DNA from: Sipunculus nudus
Taxonomy: Eukaryota > Annelida > Sipuncula > Golfingiida > Sipunculidae
NCBI GenBank assembly: GCA_026874595.1
Contig: CM049312.1
Coordinates: forward strand, 47,865,429-47,929,428
Direction: 5' to 3'
Length of the DNA stretch: 64,000 bases
Both the position numbers and the translations under genes were made by a program. The notes beneath the pieces were generated by a model. It ran no database searches and was not told the origin of the DNA. It worked only from the letters and a program-made list of their open reading frames with translations. Positions 34,023-48,300 of the stretch are shown here, in pieces. Position 1 is the first letter of the stretch, and each line of letters starts with the position of its first letter.

Positions 34023-34358
34023 GTCATTCATTGTTGTGTCACCTTACAAGATTGAAGGAAAAATATCATATCTATGTGTAATTAGTAAATATTGTTTCAG
34101 TGAAAAAAAGGAAACATCCCAGTGAACCTGAGGATTTATCTGATGGCGTGGTGTCATCCGCAATGGAATAAAAATATGTATTTATGTTTCAGTTAACTTA
34201 CTTTAACTTGAAAGAATCCTTGTGTTTTCTAGATCGTCAGGTGAGTGATAATAGTATGTAAGCTCCTCATGCAGTGGTTGTACACTGCAGTCATCCCAGA
34301 CATCCTTTCCTGTGTATCCACTGCTTGCAAAGACAGGGTTCTCTGGGCAGGGACACCA
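34023..34358. other. Non-repeat DNA downstream of exon
   Basis: Begins the next HEATR6 intron. It contains CTAG|ATCGTCAG|GTGAGT at 34229-34248, which has acceptor and donor consensus around only 8 bases. I do not call a microexon. No following HEATR6 exon recognised. Confidence 0.4.
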
Positions 34359-34589
34359 GGGTGCACATTAAAAACTGATTACCACACTTCAGGACTGCTT
34401 AATATCAAAACCACACATCTGACTTTCTTCATGTTAACCATATATATTCCCTTATATAGTTTCTATGTACATGCCAGAAATTAAGTCAGTATTACCTAAT
34501 TTATAAAAGTTACTGGCCCAAATATAATGCACTTAGTAAAAAATCAGGAAAGATATTTACTTAACATCTTAAGTGTTGAAGCTAGAGAC
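34359..34589. repeat. D-family fragment, left flank of B
   Basis: ACACTTCAGGACTGC...TATCAAAACCAC matches D interior (compare 37966-38000). It stops at GCTAGAGACT, where intact D has a T run; B starts there. Confidence 0.75.
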
Positions 34590-35911
34590 TTTTTAGCGAA
34601 CCTGTGAGCTTATGCAATGGTGTGGCGTCGTCCGTCGTCTGTACGTTAACCTGTACTATCTTGAAAACGGCAACAGTTAGCATCACGAAATTTTATGCAA
34701 AAAAATTAGTCATCTAAAAAACTCTATCGGATTTTGTTAATTTTTTGGCTAACTGCATTTTCGTAGATTTTATAGGGAAAAAGCTAAAAATGCTTTAAAA
34801 ATCTTCTTCTCGGAAACTGTTCAGCCAAATTGTCCAATTTTTCACAGAAATGATCCCTGGACAATCTCTCTCAAGTTTGTTCGAATGGTTCCAGTTCGGA
34901 GATATTTGGCCGAGTTACAGGAGGTTGAACTTAGTCATCTGTCCAAAAAAGCACACTAAAATTACAATCTCAGAAACAGCTGGAGCTATCATCACCAAAT
35001 TTTATGCCAATGTTGGTCACATGAGTCATATCTGAAATTGAGGTATTGGTGGCGCCACCTGCATCGGCCTTTTTTGTACGGGGGTCATCAGGTGACACAG
35101 CTACAAAAAACTTCTTCCCTGAAACCATATGGCCAAATTGTTTAATATCGCACATAAATGATCCTAGGGTAGTGCTTTCTGAATTTTGTTCAAATGGTCT
35201 CAGTTCGGTGACTTTTGGCTGAGTTATTGGAAGCTGAATTTAGTCATATGCCATAACAGAACATTTTAGCTCAGTGGCTACAAAGAACTTCTTCTCAAAA
35301 ACCACTGGGCCAAATTCTTAAATTTCACACATTAATTATCCTTGGATGTTGATAATTAAAGTTTGTTCAAATGGTATTGGTTCAGTGATTTTTGGCTGAG
35401 TTATGGGAAGCTTAACGTAGCCATTTTGCTTTATTTTCCCATACAAGTTAATAAACCTTCAAAACTTTTTTGACTGACGCCACTGAGGCCAATTTGTTTA
35501 ACATTTTACAAGAATAATCCCCTGAATAATTCTTATAATAATTGTCTTTTATGGTTCCAAAGAATGAATTTTGGCTGAATTATAAAGATTGAATTGAGTC
35601 ATTTACCATATATGTTAGCTGTGTGAAGCAGATACATCTAGCCTGGCACCAGTTTATCAGCATCCATTACATCATGCCTCCAGACATTTAGATTTCAGGT
35701 TATTTATGATTAATATTGACAAGAAAGTTTTTTAAAAACTTTTAAAAAATGTAGATTTATGATTTTAGATATTCCTCATGCCAGGCAATGTTTACAATCA
35801 CAGGTATACGTTAACCCATACTGTTTTGAAAACGACTGGAGCTAGCATCATGAAATTTAATGAAAAAAATTAGCCATATGAAAAAATCTGCATTTCTCAG
35901 ATTTTATAGAG
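34590..35911 (+). mobile_element. B-family element, right part replaced
   Basis: Good left end (TTTTTAGCGAACCTGTGAGC) and core, with a GGTGGCGCCACC at 35049. It breaks at CAGATTTTATAGAGAAG, within the second internal head region, and joins an inverted B segment. Confidence 0.75.
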
Positions 35912-36029
35912 AAGTCTTGTATACAACAAAGCTATCAGAGATAAACATATGCCCAATTTCAGGCTGATATATCAAATTCTTCTGTAGAAATAAGCAGGCA
36001 CATACACTGCACAAAAGTCATTGTAGGTG
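35912..36029 (-). repeat. Inverted B-family segment
   Basis: The segment is the reverse complement of the B block at about 15433-15545 (ACAATGACTTTTGCACAGTG...GTTGTATACAAGAC). It is the only inverted B piece I found in the window and marks a rearrangement joining B to D sequence. Confidence 0.85.
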
Positions 36030-36293
36030 TCCATCTGTAAATTTTCATATGCATCACAGTATCTCAAAACTGTTACTGTTTTTCTTCTTGACAGTCTTGT
36101 CAGAGTATTAGTTTGCAATCATATATTTAGAACTTTACTATAACCAAGTAGGAGAGCCCCTTTCCTCTTAGCTTCTCATATGCTTATATAAATGAAAAAC
36201 ATTACAATAGAATATTTTGCATATTTTGCATTTGCAAACATTTTTCAAACTTCAGCTGAGCGCCGTGACCGATGGGTCCCTTGTTCTTCATAT
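36030..36293 (+). mobile_element. D-family right-end fragment
   Basis: Ends CAGCTGAGC...GACCGATGGGTC...CTTGTT at 36293. No matching left end adjacent. Confidence 0.75.
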
Positions 36294-37714
36294 TTACCAT
36301 AAATATTCCTCTATATAGTTCCTATGTACATGCCTGAAATTAGGTCTGTATTTTATAATTTAAAAAAGTTATGGGCCCAAACATAATGCATTTTGTAAAT
36401 AATCAGGAAAGATATTTGATCACTTAACACAAAACATGTTAGAGCTATGGACTTTTTTTCCAGGAATATATCTTTAATTAATTAAAATTAAATTGTCTAC
36501 CCAAAATTAGATCAAAATCTTTTAAATTTTTTAAAATATTAACAAAAATAAAAAATTGGTACCTTAAATTTTGCCCAACTTTGACCATGGCACGTTTTAT
36601 TCCCGTAAGTACTGTTGATCTAATTTTCCCAGGATGTACAAATAAGGATTTAATCTGTTAAAATCTGAAATTTGAAAATAAAAGCTGCAAAATTAGGCTG
36701 GTTATTGAATTTTTTTGGAGGCTCTTGTTGTATTCCCTTACATTGTCAAGCAGTCCACTGTGGTCACTGTTGGTCATTCAGTGCAGCTCTGTATGCTCCC
36801 AAGGTTGTTGGCATAATGTGAGATGTCCCCAAGATCTCCTACCAAGCCGAAAACTGGGTCTTTGTGACTTTGTTCCTTTGAGAAATTAAGAAAAAACCTG
36901 ATTTTTTTATTAAAAACCTATTTTCACACTTCAGGACTGCCTAATATCGAAACCACTCATCTGTTTTTCTTCATATTTACCATAAATATTCCTCTATATA
37001 GTTCTTATGTACATGCCAGAAATTAGGTCTGTATTAAATGATTTAAAATAAGTTATGGGCCCAAACATAATGCATTTTGTAAAAAATCGGGAAAGATATT
37101 TGATCACTTTACACAAAACATTTTAAAACTATAGACTTTTTTCCAGTAATATATCTTTAATCAATCAAAATTAAATTGTATACCCAAAATTAGATCAAAA
37201 TCTGTTAAATGTTTTAAAATATAAGCAAAAAATAAAAAATTGGTACCTTAAATTTTGCCTAAATTCGACCATGGCACGTTTTTTTCTTATAAACACATTT
37301 GATTTTATTTTCACAGCCAGTTAACATATGGATTTAATCTGATGAATTTTGAATTTGAAAATATAAGCTTAAAAATAGTCTAGCTATTGAAGTTTTTTAG
37401 AAGCCTTAATGTATTTGTATTTACTAGCATCATGACCCTACTTTTGTTTACCATGTAATCCAAAAATTGGCATAATGTTAGATGTAATTGTAAATATTCA
37501 TATTCTTCCATACATTTCCTATGTACATACTAAAATTTAGGTCAGTATTGCATAATTTGTTGAAGTCATAGGCCCAAACATAATGCACCTTGTAAAAAAT
37601 CAGGATATATATTTACTCACTTAACATAAGAATGGTTGAGACTTTTTTTCAGGAATATAACATCATTTAATCAAGATTCAATTGTACACTGAAAATTAGA
37701 TCTGAAATTTGCAA
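36294..37714. repeat. Truncated tandem D-family pieces
   Basis: Two successive D interior segments (TTACCATAAATATTCCTC...GGCCCAAACATAATGCA) start near 36285 and 36960, followed by a third from 37444. No complete ends. They form the left flank of the next D insertion. Confidence 0.65.
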
Positions 37715-40700
37715 TTTTTAGCTCAGCTGATTATAAGTCATCTGAGCTATAGTCGTGGTCCATTGTCTGTCGTCCGTCCGACTGTCCGTCCGTCCGTCCG
37801 TAGATGTGGCACGTTTTGAAACCGTAAGACCTAGGAATCCAAAATTCAGCATAATGTTAGATGTCCCCAAGATCTCCTACCAAGCCAAAAACTGGGTCTT
37901 TGCGACTTCATTCCTTTGAGAAATTAAGGAAAAACCTCAATTTTTTATTAAAAACCTATTTTCACACTTCAGGACAGCCTAATATCAAAACCACTCATCT
38001 GTTTTTCCTCATATTTCTTATAAATAATCCTCTATATAATTCCTATGTACATGCCATTTAGCATTTCAACTGTTAACACCAAAAATTTGAAACCAGTTGA
38101 TCAAAAACTGTAGATTTTAATCAAGTTTTCAAGCACCATGAAACATATTGTTTACATCCAGCTAGTGTTATGCAGTTTGCAAGAGCACAGCTCCCCAGCT
38201 TCAGCTCTAAGTTCCTTAAATTCGGCATACAGTTAGATGTCTCCAAAATGCCCTACCATGCCAAGAATTTGGTCACTAGGACTTAATACCTTTGAGATAT
38301 TAATGAAAAACTTCATTTTTCCATTAAAAAACCCATTGTTACACTTCAAGACTGCCTAATATCAAAACCACTGATCTGACTTTAATCATAAATAATTTAC
38401 ATATTTTTATGCCCCCGCCACAAAGTGGCCGGGGCATATAGTTTTACCCATGTCCGTCATTCCGTCCTTCCGTCCTTCCATCCTTCCGAAATCAAACAGT
38501 TGTACGGACTTTTTCGCAATGCCTGCAGATATTGGCCTGATTTTTGGTGTGTGGGCAGATATAGACCAGTTACAGATCGAGTTTGCGTTTCTTTTTGGTT
38601 GACCTACTTTTGACCGTTTTACGGCTCCTGAACATAGAAAATTTCATGAAAAATATTAAATTTCATGACAAATACACATGTACAGACTTTTTTTCGTAAT
38701 GCCTGCAGATATTGGCATGATTTTTGTTGTGTGGGCAGATAATGACTAGTTACAGATAGAGTTCGCGATTGGTCCCAGTTGACCTACTTCTGACTGTTTT
38801 ACGGCTCCTGAACATAGAAAATTTCATGTAAAATAAAAATATTCATGACAAATACACTTGCAGTACAGACTTTTCTTCGCAATACCTGCAGATATTGGCC
38901 TGATTTTTGGTGTGTAGGCAGATAATGACCAGTTACAGATCGAGTGCACGTTTTGTCCCAGTTGACCTATTTTTGACCGTTTGGCGGTGCTCTCACATAG
39001 AAAATTTCATAAAAAAGTGCACATGTATGGACTTTTTTCGCAGTGCCTGCAGATACGGGCCTGATATTTGGTGTGTAGGCAGATAATGACCAGTTACAGA
39101 TCGAGTTCTTGTTTTGTTCCAGTTGACCTACTTTTGACCATTTGACTGCTCCTGAACATAGAAAGTTTCTTGAAAAATGGAAATTTTCATAACAAATGCA
39201 TATGTACTGACTTTTTTCCTTAATGCCTGCAGATACCACCCTGATTTTTTTATGTGTGGGCAGATAATGACAGTTACAGATCGAGTTCGCGTTTCGTCCC
39301 GGTTGACCTACTTTTGACCGTTTTACGGCTCCTAAACTTAGAAAATTTCATGAAAGACAGAAATTTTTATGGAAAATGCACATGGACTTTTTTTCACAAT
39401 GCCTGCATATACTGGCATGATTTTTTGTGTGTTGCTTGATAATGACCCGTTACAGATCGAGTTTGCATTTTGCCCTTGTTGACCTACTTTTGACCAAACG
39501 ACACCTCCTGAACTTAAAAATTTTTCAAAATTTTACAAATGTTTCTAATTTGCCCCAGGCGGGGGCATTCGTGTCGTACCGACACATCTAGTTCATTCTC
39601 TATGCACATGCCAGAATGATGTCAGTATTGCGTAATTGTTTTAAGTTATGGGCCCAAACATAATGCACTTTGTAAAAAATCAAGAAATATATTTACTCCC
39701 TTAACAAGGGCATTGCTGAAGCTAGAGATTTTTTGTCAGGGATGTAACATTATTTTATCAAGATTCAATTGAATACCCAAAATTAGTTCTGAATTTGTCA
39801 AATTTTATAAGTTATTAGTATAAATATAAAATTAGTACCTTAAATTTTGCCCATCTGTGACCATGGCACTTTTGTTTCCAGTGAGCACTGTTGATATAAT
39901 TTTCATATCATGCACACATAAGGATTTCAGCTTTTTAGTTTAGAAAGCTGAAAGAAATTGGCCAAATATTGTAGCTTTTATTAATGTTTTTTATGAGACC
40001 CTGTCAGACTTTGGCTCTCTCCAGCCCCTCTTGAGTCACCTGTATGTTGACCTTGTTGACCTTTCATCAAATTATGCACGCTTGAGGCGAATCCAGGCAG
40101 CTTATGGCCAGCCACAGTTGATCCAGGTGTCCAACCCAACTCATCTAGTAGTTTTAACCAACAACATAACAATAAACAATAAATTAATAAATTTTTATTG
40201 GTTTTTAATAAAAAATTAAAGAAAAATAGAAAAGGAATTTGTTAGTTTATAACAACAGGAAATTAACTTGCAGTTACTGATGATATAAGAATCTTGTATC
40301 GATGGGTAGAATGTCACATATTCCAAATAACACCATGCAGTCACCTATGGCATTTATCAGTTCAATTTTAATGATAAAGAAGTAAATCATATCATTCATT
40401 ACTAATCATTAGGGATTATATGAAGGAAATTAATGATAGATAAAGATGCAGTTGATAATATTAATCTAGATTCCTACTGTGTCTAGTGTGTACATTGATG
40501 TGAAATTAGTCCAAAATGAATTTTTTACAGTTATTTTCTAATATAAATAAAAGCCATAAAACCAGGTACTTATGATCATTATTTAAATGTGTGAATTTTG
40601 TATATTCTGGATTCTCAACATCATTGTTTGGTGAAACTGAATAAATACAAGACATGGTGCAAATACTTTGTAATTGTATTTAAATACGAATATGATTATG

Positions 40701-41210
40701 TACTCCATTATAAAATTTCTTGCATAAAGAATGGGAATTCAGGTAAAAATGAAAGTATATGAATACTCGTGCAAATACTTTCAAAATGTGTTCATGAATG
40801 CATTCATGAATATATTCTTTAATATTATTTTAATAATCATATCAGTTATATTTAATTTAAAAAAAATCATATGATTCTCTTATTATTTTTAATAAAAATT
40901 ATATTTGGGACAATATTTGTAATTTTTTTAATAAATAGTTAAACTCTTATATTATATGTTCTGCTTATAAGTTATATGGCCAAGTCAAAATCTGTGTGAC
41001 AGTAGTACTCCATTTGTTAATAGAATAAATGAAATCAATCCTCTTCCCTGTCTCCAAAGGTACTATCAAAATCATACATAAGCTAAACAACAACAACTCA
41101 TATAACAGCTTATATTTATTACCACACAAAACCAGCATGTGCCTCATTTCTAAATAATATTTTTTTATCATATATAACAGCTGAGCGTCGTTACCCATAG
41201 GTCCCTTGTT
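37715..41210 (+). mobile_element. D-family element inserted in D, hosting E
   Basis: Left end TTTTTAGCTCAGCTGA at 37715; right end CAGCTGAGC...CTTGTT at 41210. The flanks join to AAATTTGCAATTTT-TAAGTTAGTAGCATAAA, the sequence that is uninterrupted in D at about 46580-46615, so one D copy sits inside another. Contains E2 (38404-39593). The stretch 40170-41165 is AT-rich with no other feature. Confidence 0.78.
38404..39593 (+). mobile_element. E-family element nested in D
   Basis: Left end TTTTTATGCCCCCGCC and right end GGCGGGGGCATTC followed by GTGTCG-TAC-CGACAC and ATCTAGTT. Core units repeat every about 155-185 bp from 38500 to 39400 (GACTTTTTTCGC...CAGATCGAGTTCGCG...CATAGAAAATTTCATG). The empty site is seen at about 46370-46400 (ACATATTTTTCTATACATTCGC). 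Confidence 0.85.
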
Positions 41211-41275
41211 TAAAGTTATTAGCATAAATATAAAATTAGTTCCTTAAATTTTGCCCAACTTTGGCCACGGCTTGA

Positions 41276-43696
41276 TTTTTAGCTCAGCTGACTTTCAGTC
41301 ATGCTGGGCTATAGCGATGGGTCTTTGTCCGGCGTCCTTCCGTCTGTCTGTCCGGCCGGCCATCAGGGCCCAATTGTAACCATAGGGGCTAGGGCCATGA
41401 ACCCTATGCAGTCTTAGAGGTTCTAAAAAGATCTCCTTGCAAACCTGAAATTAGGTCACTGCGACCTATATTCGCAAAGTTATTTGGTGTGTTTGCACCC
41501 CCCAGAAATAATTCTTTTAGCCAAAATTTTCATCCCAAACCTTCCATCTTTCACATACAGCTCACCTACCAACAGGGGAAGAACCATAATTATTTTGAGG
41601 TCACAAGGTCAAAGTTCAAGGTCACAGCACCAACTTCTTTGAAAAGCATTAGGATGCATTTTAAGCCAAACCTTTCATTCCAATTCTTTGATCTTTCACA
41701 TATGGCTCACCTACTAAGTGGGAGAAGAATCCTATAGATGTTGAGGTCACAAGGTCAAAGGTCAGGGTCACAGGATCCACTTCTTTGAAAAGGTTGTGGA
41801 CACATTTCAAGCTAGACCTTTCATTCCAAACCTTTCAGCACTGATATCGCTTCTCTGCCAACAGGGGAAAAGACCTGTTGATTTTGAGGTCAAAGGTCAA
41901 GTTCACAGCACCCTCTTCTTGCATGGAGTCATTTTCAGCAAACTTTTCAATCTATACTTTCCATCTGTCATATATGGCTTATCTACCAATAGGAGAAGAA
42001 GCCTCTTGATGTTTTGTTCAAAAGGTCAAAGGTCAAGGTCACAATATTGTTCTAAATGCTTGTGAACATATTTCAAGTGAAACTGTTCAACCCAAACCTT
42101 CAGTCTTTCACATATGCCACATCTATGCATCACTGAATTTGATTCAGACTTCATATTTATGGGTCTTTTTGCATGAAGAAATAACTAATTGATTTTGAGG
42201 TCGGCTGGCCAGGAGGTTAAAGGTTGCAGGTCTTAAGTTATTCACTCATTATTTGCCAAGTAATTACACCCGGCCAGATGTAAGTGGTTAGTAGTTACCC
42301 ATCATTTAGAAAGAATCCAGTTGATATGTGGGCAAAAGGTGAAGGTCATAGGTCAGGGATGTTCACAATAACTTATTTTGTAGACCATCACTATTTTCTT
42401 GTTTTCTTGTATATATAACCATATGGCACTCACAACTGGTACATCTCACTATGTGCCCATAATTGTCAGTTACACTTGTGATATATGACTCCCTTTTGTA
42501 TCAGCTCATGGAGTGGTAAGGATATATCATTAGTGCATAACAAAAACACTGTTGCCGGAATGCTTTGGCATTAAGACTATGAGAGTTAAGTGTTAAGTTT
42601 AGCTACTGATTTATAAAATGATGGGAACATTTTGCAGTTTATATCATGGAATCATAGCAATAAACTTAGTTTTCTAGATATCTGAATATTATTATACAAA
42701 TCATCAGATATACCAGCAAGTGTTTGTTCTGATAATATGTGGGTCTGTACCTGGATTTTGGATGGCTTTATTTGATTACAAGACTCTTAGTGATGCTTTC
42801 TGCATTTCTTTTCTTTTAGGTTTTGCAGTTGACCTACCCTGATGACCCCATTGAATAGCAAGCTGATAATTAAAACAAATTGGACTTGCACTTTTTACAT
42901 TTGCATGTTCATAAATCTGATATGAGAGCATCTCCAACCTGATCATGCCTTTTGAATTGTTTTGGACATTCATAACTGTTACATTCTTTGAAGCAATTGC
43001 TACAAGTTTAGTGTCTTATTGGAGGATGTGTGACTTGTCAGAAAACCATTATGTCTGCCAGGTAGCCATTTTAGAAATCCTTTTGCCAGGACAGTTTCTG
43101 TGATTTTTTCATGATGTTTGGTCCCTTTTAGAGGATGTTTGTTGTTCAATTTCCGACCTGTCAGAAATCCAATATGGCCACCAGGATGCCATCTTTAAAT
43201 TCCTTTAGAACATATTATCTCAAGAACTATTAAAGTGAATGCAGTGGAATGTATATTAATGTAATCTTGCATTGGGTCAAAGATTTCTTAATAAATATGA
43301 CCATCATTTATGAAAGCTCAGTACAGTTGGCTTGTATTGAATAAAAATTAATATGGAAGCACCCGTTTCACAATAATTCTTGCATGGATTTCCTTGATCT
43401 TTTGCTATATTTTGATCTTATATGTGGCCTGTGTGGTATTCCTTTTGAGACTGACAGGTATCGAGCAAGCTGTGGGATTAGTTCCTGATAGCTCAACAAC
43501 CATACATTTTACCTCAGACCATCATTCACTATGTTTTAACCAGACATATATGATAAGAATTTATGGCAATGTAGAAAGTTTAAACAAAATTGGCATATAG
43601 GTTCTGCAACAATTTTACCAGAAGTTGTGAATTGCAGCCCATGATGTCGCAGGTCATGCTTGGCAGCTGAGCGTCATGACCCATGGGTCACTTGTT
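41276..43696 (+). mobile_element. G-family element (D-like ends, AGGTCA-rich core)
   Basis: Left end TTTTTAGCTCAGCTGACTTTCAGTC; right end CAGCTGAGCGTCATGACCCATGGGTCACTTGTT near 43664-43696, with the perfect palindrome TGACCCATGGGTCA. The core (41560-42070) has about 150-bp units with GAGGTCACAAGGTCAAAG...AAGGTCACAG, related to the satellite at 1-1490. The right half (42100-43600) is lower-copy sequence. It interrupts D after GGCCACGGCTTGATTTTT; the uninterrupted site is near 46655. Confidence 0.75.
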
Positions 43697-43914
43697 TAGC
43701 CCAGCTGACTATAAGTCATCTGAGCTATAGTCGTGGTCTATTGTCCGTCGTCCGTCCGTCCGTCCATCCATCCGTAGATGTGGCACGTTTTGAAACCGTA
43801 AGACCTAGGAATCCAAAATTCAGCATAATGTTAGATGTCCCCAAGATCTCCTACCAAGCCAAAACCTGGGTCTTTGCGACTTCGTTCCTTTGAGAAATTA
43901 AGGAAAAACCTCAA
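43697..43914 (+). repeat. D-family left end
   Basis: TAGCCCAGCTGACTATAAGTCATCTGAGC...CCGTCC follows G directly, then is cut by B within the T run of AAACCTCAATTTTT. Confidence 0.75.
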
Positions 43915-45331
43915 TTTTTAGCGAACCTGTGAGCTTATGCGATGGTGTGTCGTCCTCCGTCGTCCGTCGTCTGTACATTAACCCATACTATCTTGAAAAC
44001 GGCAAGAGGTAGCATCACAAAATTGTATGCAAAATATTAGTCATCTAAAAAACTATATCGGATTTTGCTTACTTTTCGGCTAACTGCATTTTCTTAGATT
44101 TTATATGGTAAAAAGCTAAAAAAGCTTTAAAAATCTTCTTCTCCAAAACTGTTCTGCCAAATTGTCCAATATTTCACAGAAATGATTCCTGGAATAATCT
44201 TTCTCAAGTTTGTTCGAATGGCTTTAGTTCGGTGATTTTTGGCCGAGTTACAGGAAGTTGTCATCTGTCCATAAAAGCATACTTAAATTACAATCTCAGA
44301 AAAGGCTGGAGCTATCATCACCAAATTTTATGCCAATGTTGTTCACATGAGACATATCTGAAATTGAGGTATTGGTGGTGCCACCTGCATCGACCTTTTT
44401 TGTACAGGGGTCATCGGTGCCCGTATCATACTGACGGCTACAAAAAACTTCTTCTCTGAAACATATGGCCAAATAGTTTAATATCGCACATAAATGATCC
44501 TAGGGTAGTGCTTTCTGAAATTTGTTCAAATGGTCTAAGTTCAGTGACTTTTGGCTGAGTTATGGGAAGCTGAATTTAGTCATATGCTGTAACAGCCCAT
44601 TTTAGCTCAGTGACTACAAAGATCTACTCCTCAAAAACCACTGGGCCAAATTCTTAAATCTCACACATTAATTATCCTGAGATGTTGATAATTCAAGTTT
44701 GTTCAAATAGTTTTGGTTCAGTGATTTTTGGCTGAGTTATGGGAAGCTTAACTTAGCCATTTTGCTGTATTTTCCCATATGAGTTATAAACCTGTAAATT
44801 TTTTTTGACTGACCCTACTAAGGTCAATTTGTTTAATATTTTACAAGAATAATCCCCTGAATAATTCTTATAATAATTGTCTTTTATGGTTCCAAAGAAT
44901 GAATTTTGGCTGAATTATAAAGGTTCAATTGAGTCATTTTACCATATATGTTAGCTGTGTGAAGCAGATACACAGATACATCTAGATTGGCACCAGTTTA
45001 TCAGCATTTATTACATCATGCCTCTAGACATTTAGATTTCAGGTTATCAATGGTTAATATTGACAAGAATGTTTTTTAAAAGCTTTTAAAAAATGTCGAT
45101 TTATGATTTTTAGATATTCCTCATGCCAGGCAATGTTTACAATCACAGCTGTACAGCTCTCTGTGGGTATATAAAGACGGCTGTACATGGATTATAAATA
45201 ATTGGTATCCATAGTCAAATTAATTCAAGATTTTGCCATCAGTGAGATGTATCTGTATAACAATTTTGCATTCAATATGCATCTGTATTAATTTTTAGTG
45301 AACCTGTGAACTAATGCGATGGTGTGGCGGC
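43915..45331 (+). mobile_element. B-family element, right-truncated
   Basis: Left end at 43915, core with two units, and the internal second head at 45294. It stops at GGTGTGGCGG and joins D sequence CACACAAAACCAGCATGTGCC, which elsewhere (41123) lies near a D right end. Confidence 0.78.
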
Positions 45332-45367
45332 ACACAAAACCAGCATGTGCCTCATTTCTAAATCATA

Positions 45368-48300
45368 TTTTTAGCTCAGCTGACTATAAGTCATCTGAGC
45401 TATAGTCGTGGTCCATTGTCCGTCGTCCGTCTGTCTGTCGTCCATCTGTCTGTCCGGATGTCCGTCCGTAAGACTGGCACGTTTCGACACCATTGGACCT
45501 ACCAGTCTGAAATTCAGCATACAGTTAGATGTCCCCAAGATCTCATACCATGCCAAAAATTGGGTCAATCTGACTTTGTTCCTTCGAGATATTAAGGAAA
45601 AAACCTCAATTTTTTATTAGAAATCTATTTTCACACTTCAGGACTGCCTTATATCAAAACCACTCATCTGGTTTTTTTCATTTTTACCATAAATATTCCT
45701 CTATATGGTTCCTATGTACATACCAGAAATTAAGTCAGTATTATTTAATTTAAAAAAGTTAATGGCCCAAACATAATGGACTTTGTAAAAAAATGAGGAA
45801 AGATATTTTGTCACTTAAGACCAAAAGTGTTAAAGGTAGGAATTTTTTTTTCAGTAATACTACTTTAAATAATCAAAATTTAATTGTATACCAAAAATTT
45901 GATCAAAATCTGTAAAATTTTTTTAAATATTGGCAAAAATATAAAATTGGTACCTTAAATTTTGCCCAAGTTTGACCATGGCACTTTTTTTCCTGTAACT
46001 GCTGTGGATTTAATTTTCAAAGCATGTTTTTGTTACCATTTAAACTGTTAAAACAAAAAATTTGAAACCAGTTGATCAAAAACTGTAGATTTTATTCAAG
46101 TTTTCAAGCACCATGTCACATATTGTTTACATTGAGCTAGTGTTATGCAGTTTACTAGAGCTCAGCTCCCCAGCTTCAGCTCTAAGTTCCTTAAATTGTG
46201 CATACAGTTAGATGTCCCCCAAATCCTCTACCATACTAAAAGTTTGGTCATTAGGACTGCATTCCTTCAAGATATTTAGAAAAAACTTCATTTTTCCATT
46301 AAAACCCCATTGTTACACTTTAAGATTGCCTAATATCAAAACCACTGATCTGACTTTGATAATATATAATATACATATTTTTCTATACATTCGCTATGCA
46401 TATGCCAGAAATGATGTCAGTATTGTGTAATTGTTTTAAGTTCTAGGCCCAAACATAATGCACCTTGTAAATAATCAGGATATATATTTACTCACTTAAC
46501 ATAAGAATGGCTGAGACTTTATTTCAGGAATATAACATCATTTAATCAAGATTCAATTGTATACTGAAAATTAGATCTGAAATTTGCAATTTTTTTAAGT
46601 TAGTAGCATAAATATAAAATCAGTACCCTAAATTTGCCCAACTTTGGCCACTGCTTGATTTTTTTCTGTAAGTACTGTAGATGTTATTTTCACAGCATGT
46701 ACACACAAGGATTTAATCTGTTAAAATCAGAAATTTGAAAAATAAAAGCTGCAAAATTAGGCTAGTTATTGAATTTTTTGGAGGCTCTTGTTGTATTCCC
46801 TTACATTGTCAAGCAGTCCAGTGTGGACACTGTTGGTCATTCAGTGCATTTTTCTATGCTCCCCAGGCTGTTATGTAATCCCATCACTGGGGCAAGCCCT
46901 CTCTCTTGTTGAGCTTGATCAGGCTGCCAGCATAAATACCACAGGAAGCCTTTCTCTCCCCCCCCCCCCCACCCCCACCCCATTCTGTTGACAGACCTGT
47001 ACTCTAAACAAGATAAATCTAATAATTTCACATTTTTTCAGCGATGAACAGTAACAACAGAGACCCCTCCCTGACCCACCGCTTCGATACACAGGACTAA
47101 TAAACAAGACAAAGCTTATAATTTTAATGTTAAAAATTTTTTTTTGTTGAGACTTGGACAATTTTGATTTTTTTAAAGAACAAAATTTTCTGGAATTTAA
47201 TCCTAATATTCAAATATGGTAAAATATAAGGACCTAATGTAAGTGCTAACTGACAAGATTTAAGAAGATATAAATACTTGGTAGCATTTCATTCATATCT
47301 CTTAAAATTGGCGGGGCCTAGGTGTGAATAACACTGTTAAACCTAGTTTATAAAATTAGGAATATTGGTCAAACTTTGTGGGATTAATTTTTAACTCATA
47401 TGGCCATATATTTAACTTTTGAAAACTTAATTACCTTCACACGTTATTTGTTTATGAAATGGAACTTTTATATGACACTTACCGTAGGCCCATTTTTTCC
47501 CTTGGTGCATCACTAAATGGTTTCAGGCCAAAGGTTTCATTTATTACACAGTCCATATGCTTTAGCTCATGTCCATTATTCTATAATTTACAAAGGTTCA
47601 TTTAAGCTGGGCCATTTTCTCTTAGCTTTTCAAATGGTTTCTGTAGTCACTTGCTTTGATTACAGATGCAGGGTCCCACTCCAGGTCACTGGAAGTCAGC
47701 TATGCCAGGGTTTCTGATTTGTTACAGTCACTGGGGGAGATCCCCTGCTGTGACAGGTGTACAGTTATTCTCATATCACCACCCCAATCCCCCCCCCCCC
47801 CCCCCCCCCCCCCCGCAAACCCAACCCACCAAGTGTTATGCAGTAATTGTTATTGTTTTCACTGTATCTCCTTAATTGTAGATGCAATGTTGTGTAATGT
47901 CGCATTTTTAAAGAAATCAATTTTCTTTTAAATGATTTTAACAAATATAATTGAACCCATCAGTATGCTTAAATTATTATAAAATATGAAGCACATTATG
48001 GATAAATAAAGACACAATTAAAAATTGTGAAATCTAAATCAAGTATTATTTTTAGATATTTATTGTTTTGCAGATTTAAAAGATATATTTTTGTGGTAAA
48101 AAATAAATAAACATTTGTATGCATGATGTGGTGTTATCTGACAAGATTGAGATTTATGATGATGCAATTGAGAATTATGAATCAACTTTTATATTCAGAT
48201 ATATATGTTAAATTGGAAATGTATAGAAATATAAACTTAAACTAGAAAATAATTGATGTGATAAAAAAATGAGGATTTAATACAAAGATTTGTTCATTAT

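Noticed and set aside
34229-34248. Possible 8-nt microexon between CTAG and GTGAGT
   Set aside because: The consensus sites can occur by chance and no known HEATR6 feature requires it.
40000-40172. ORFs around 40000-40200 resembling coding sequence
   Set aside because: The region aligns with D interior that is non-coding in other copies (for example 63420-63540).
42820-42858. Possible terminal exon (CTTTTAG acceptor, 12 codons then TAG)
   Set aside because: Only 12 codons, inside the G element, no family match and no partner exon.
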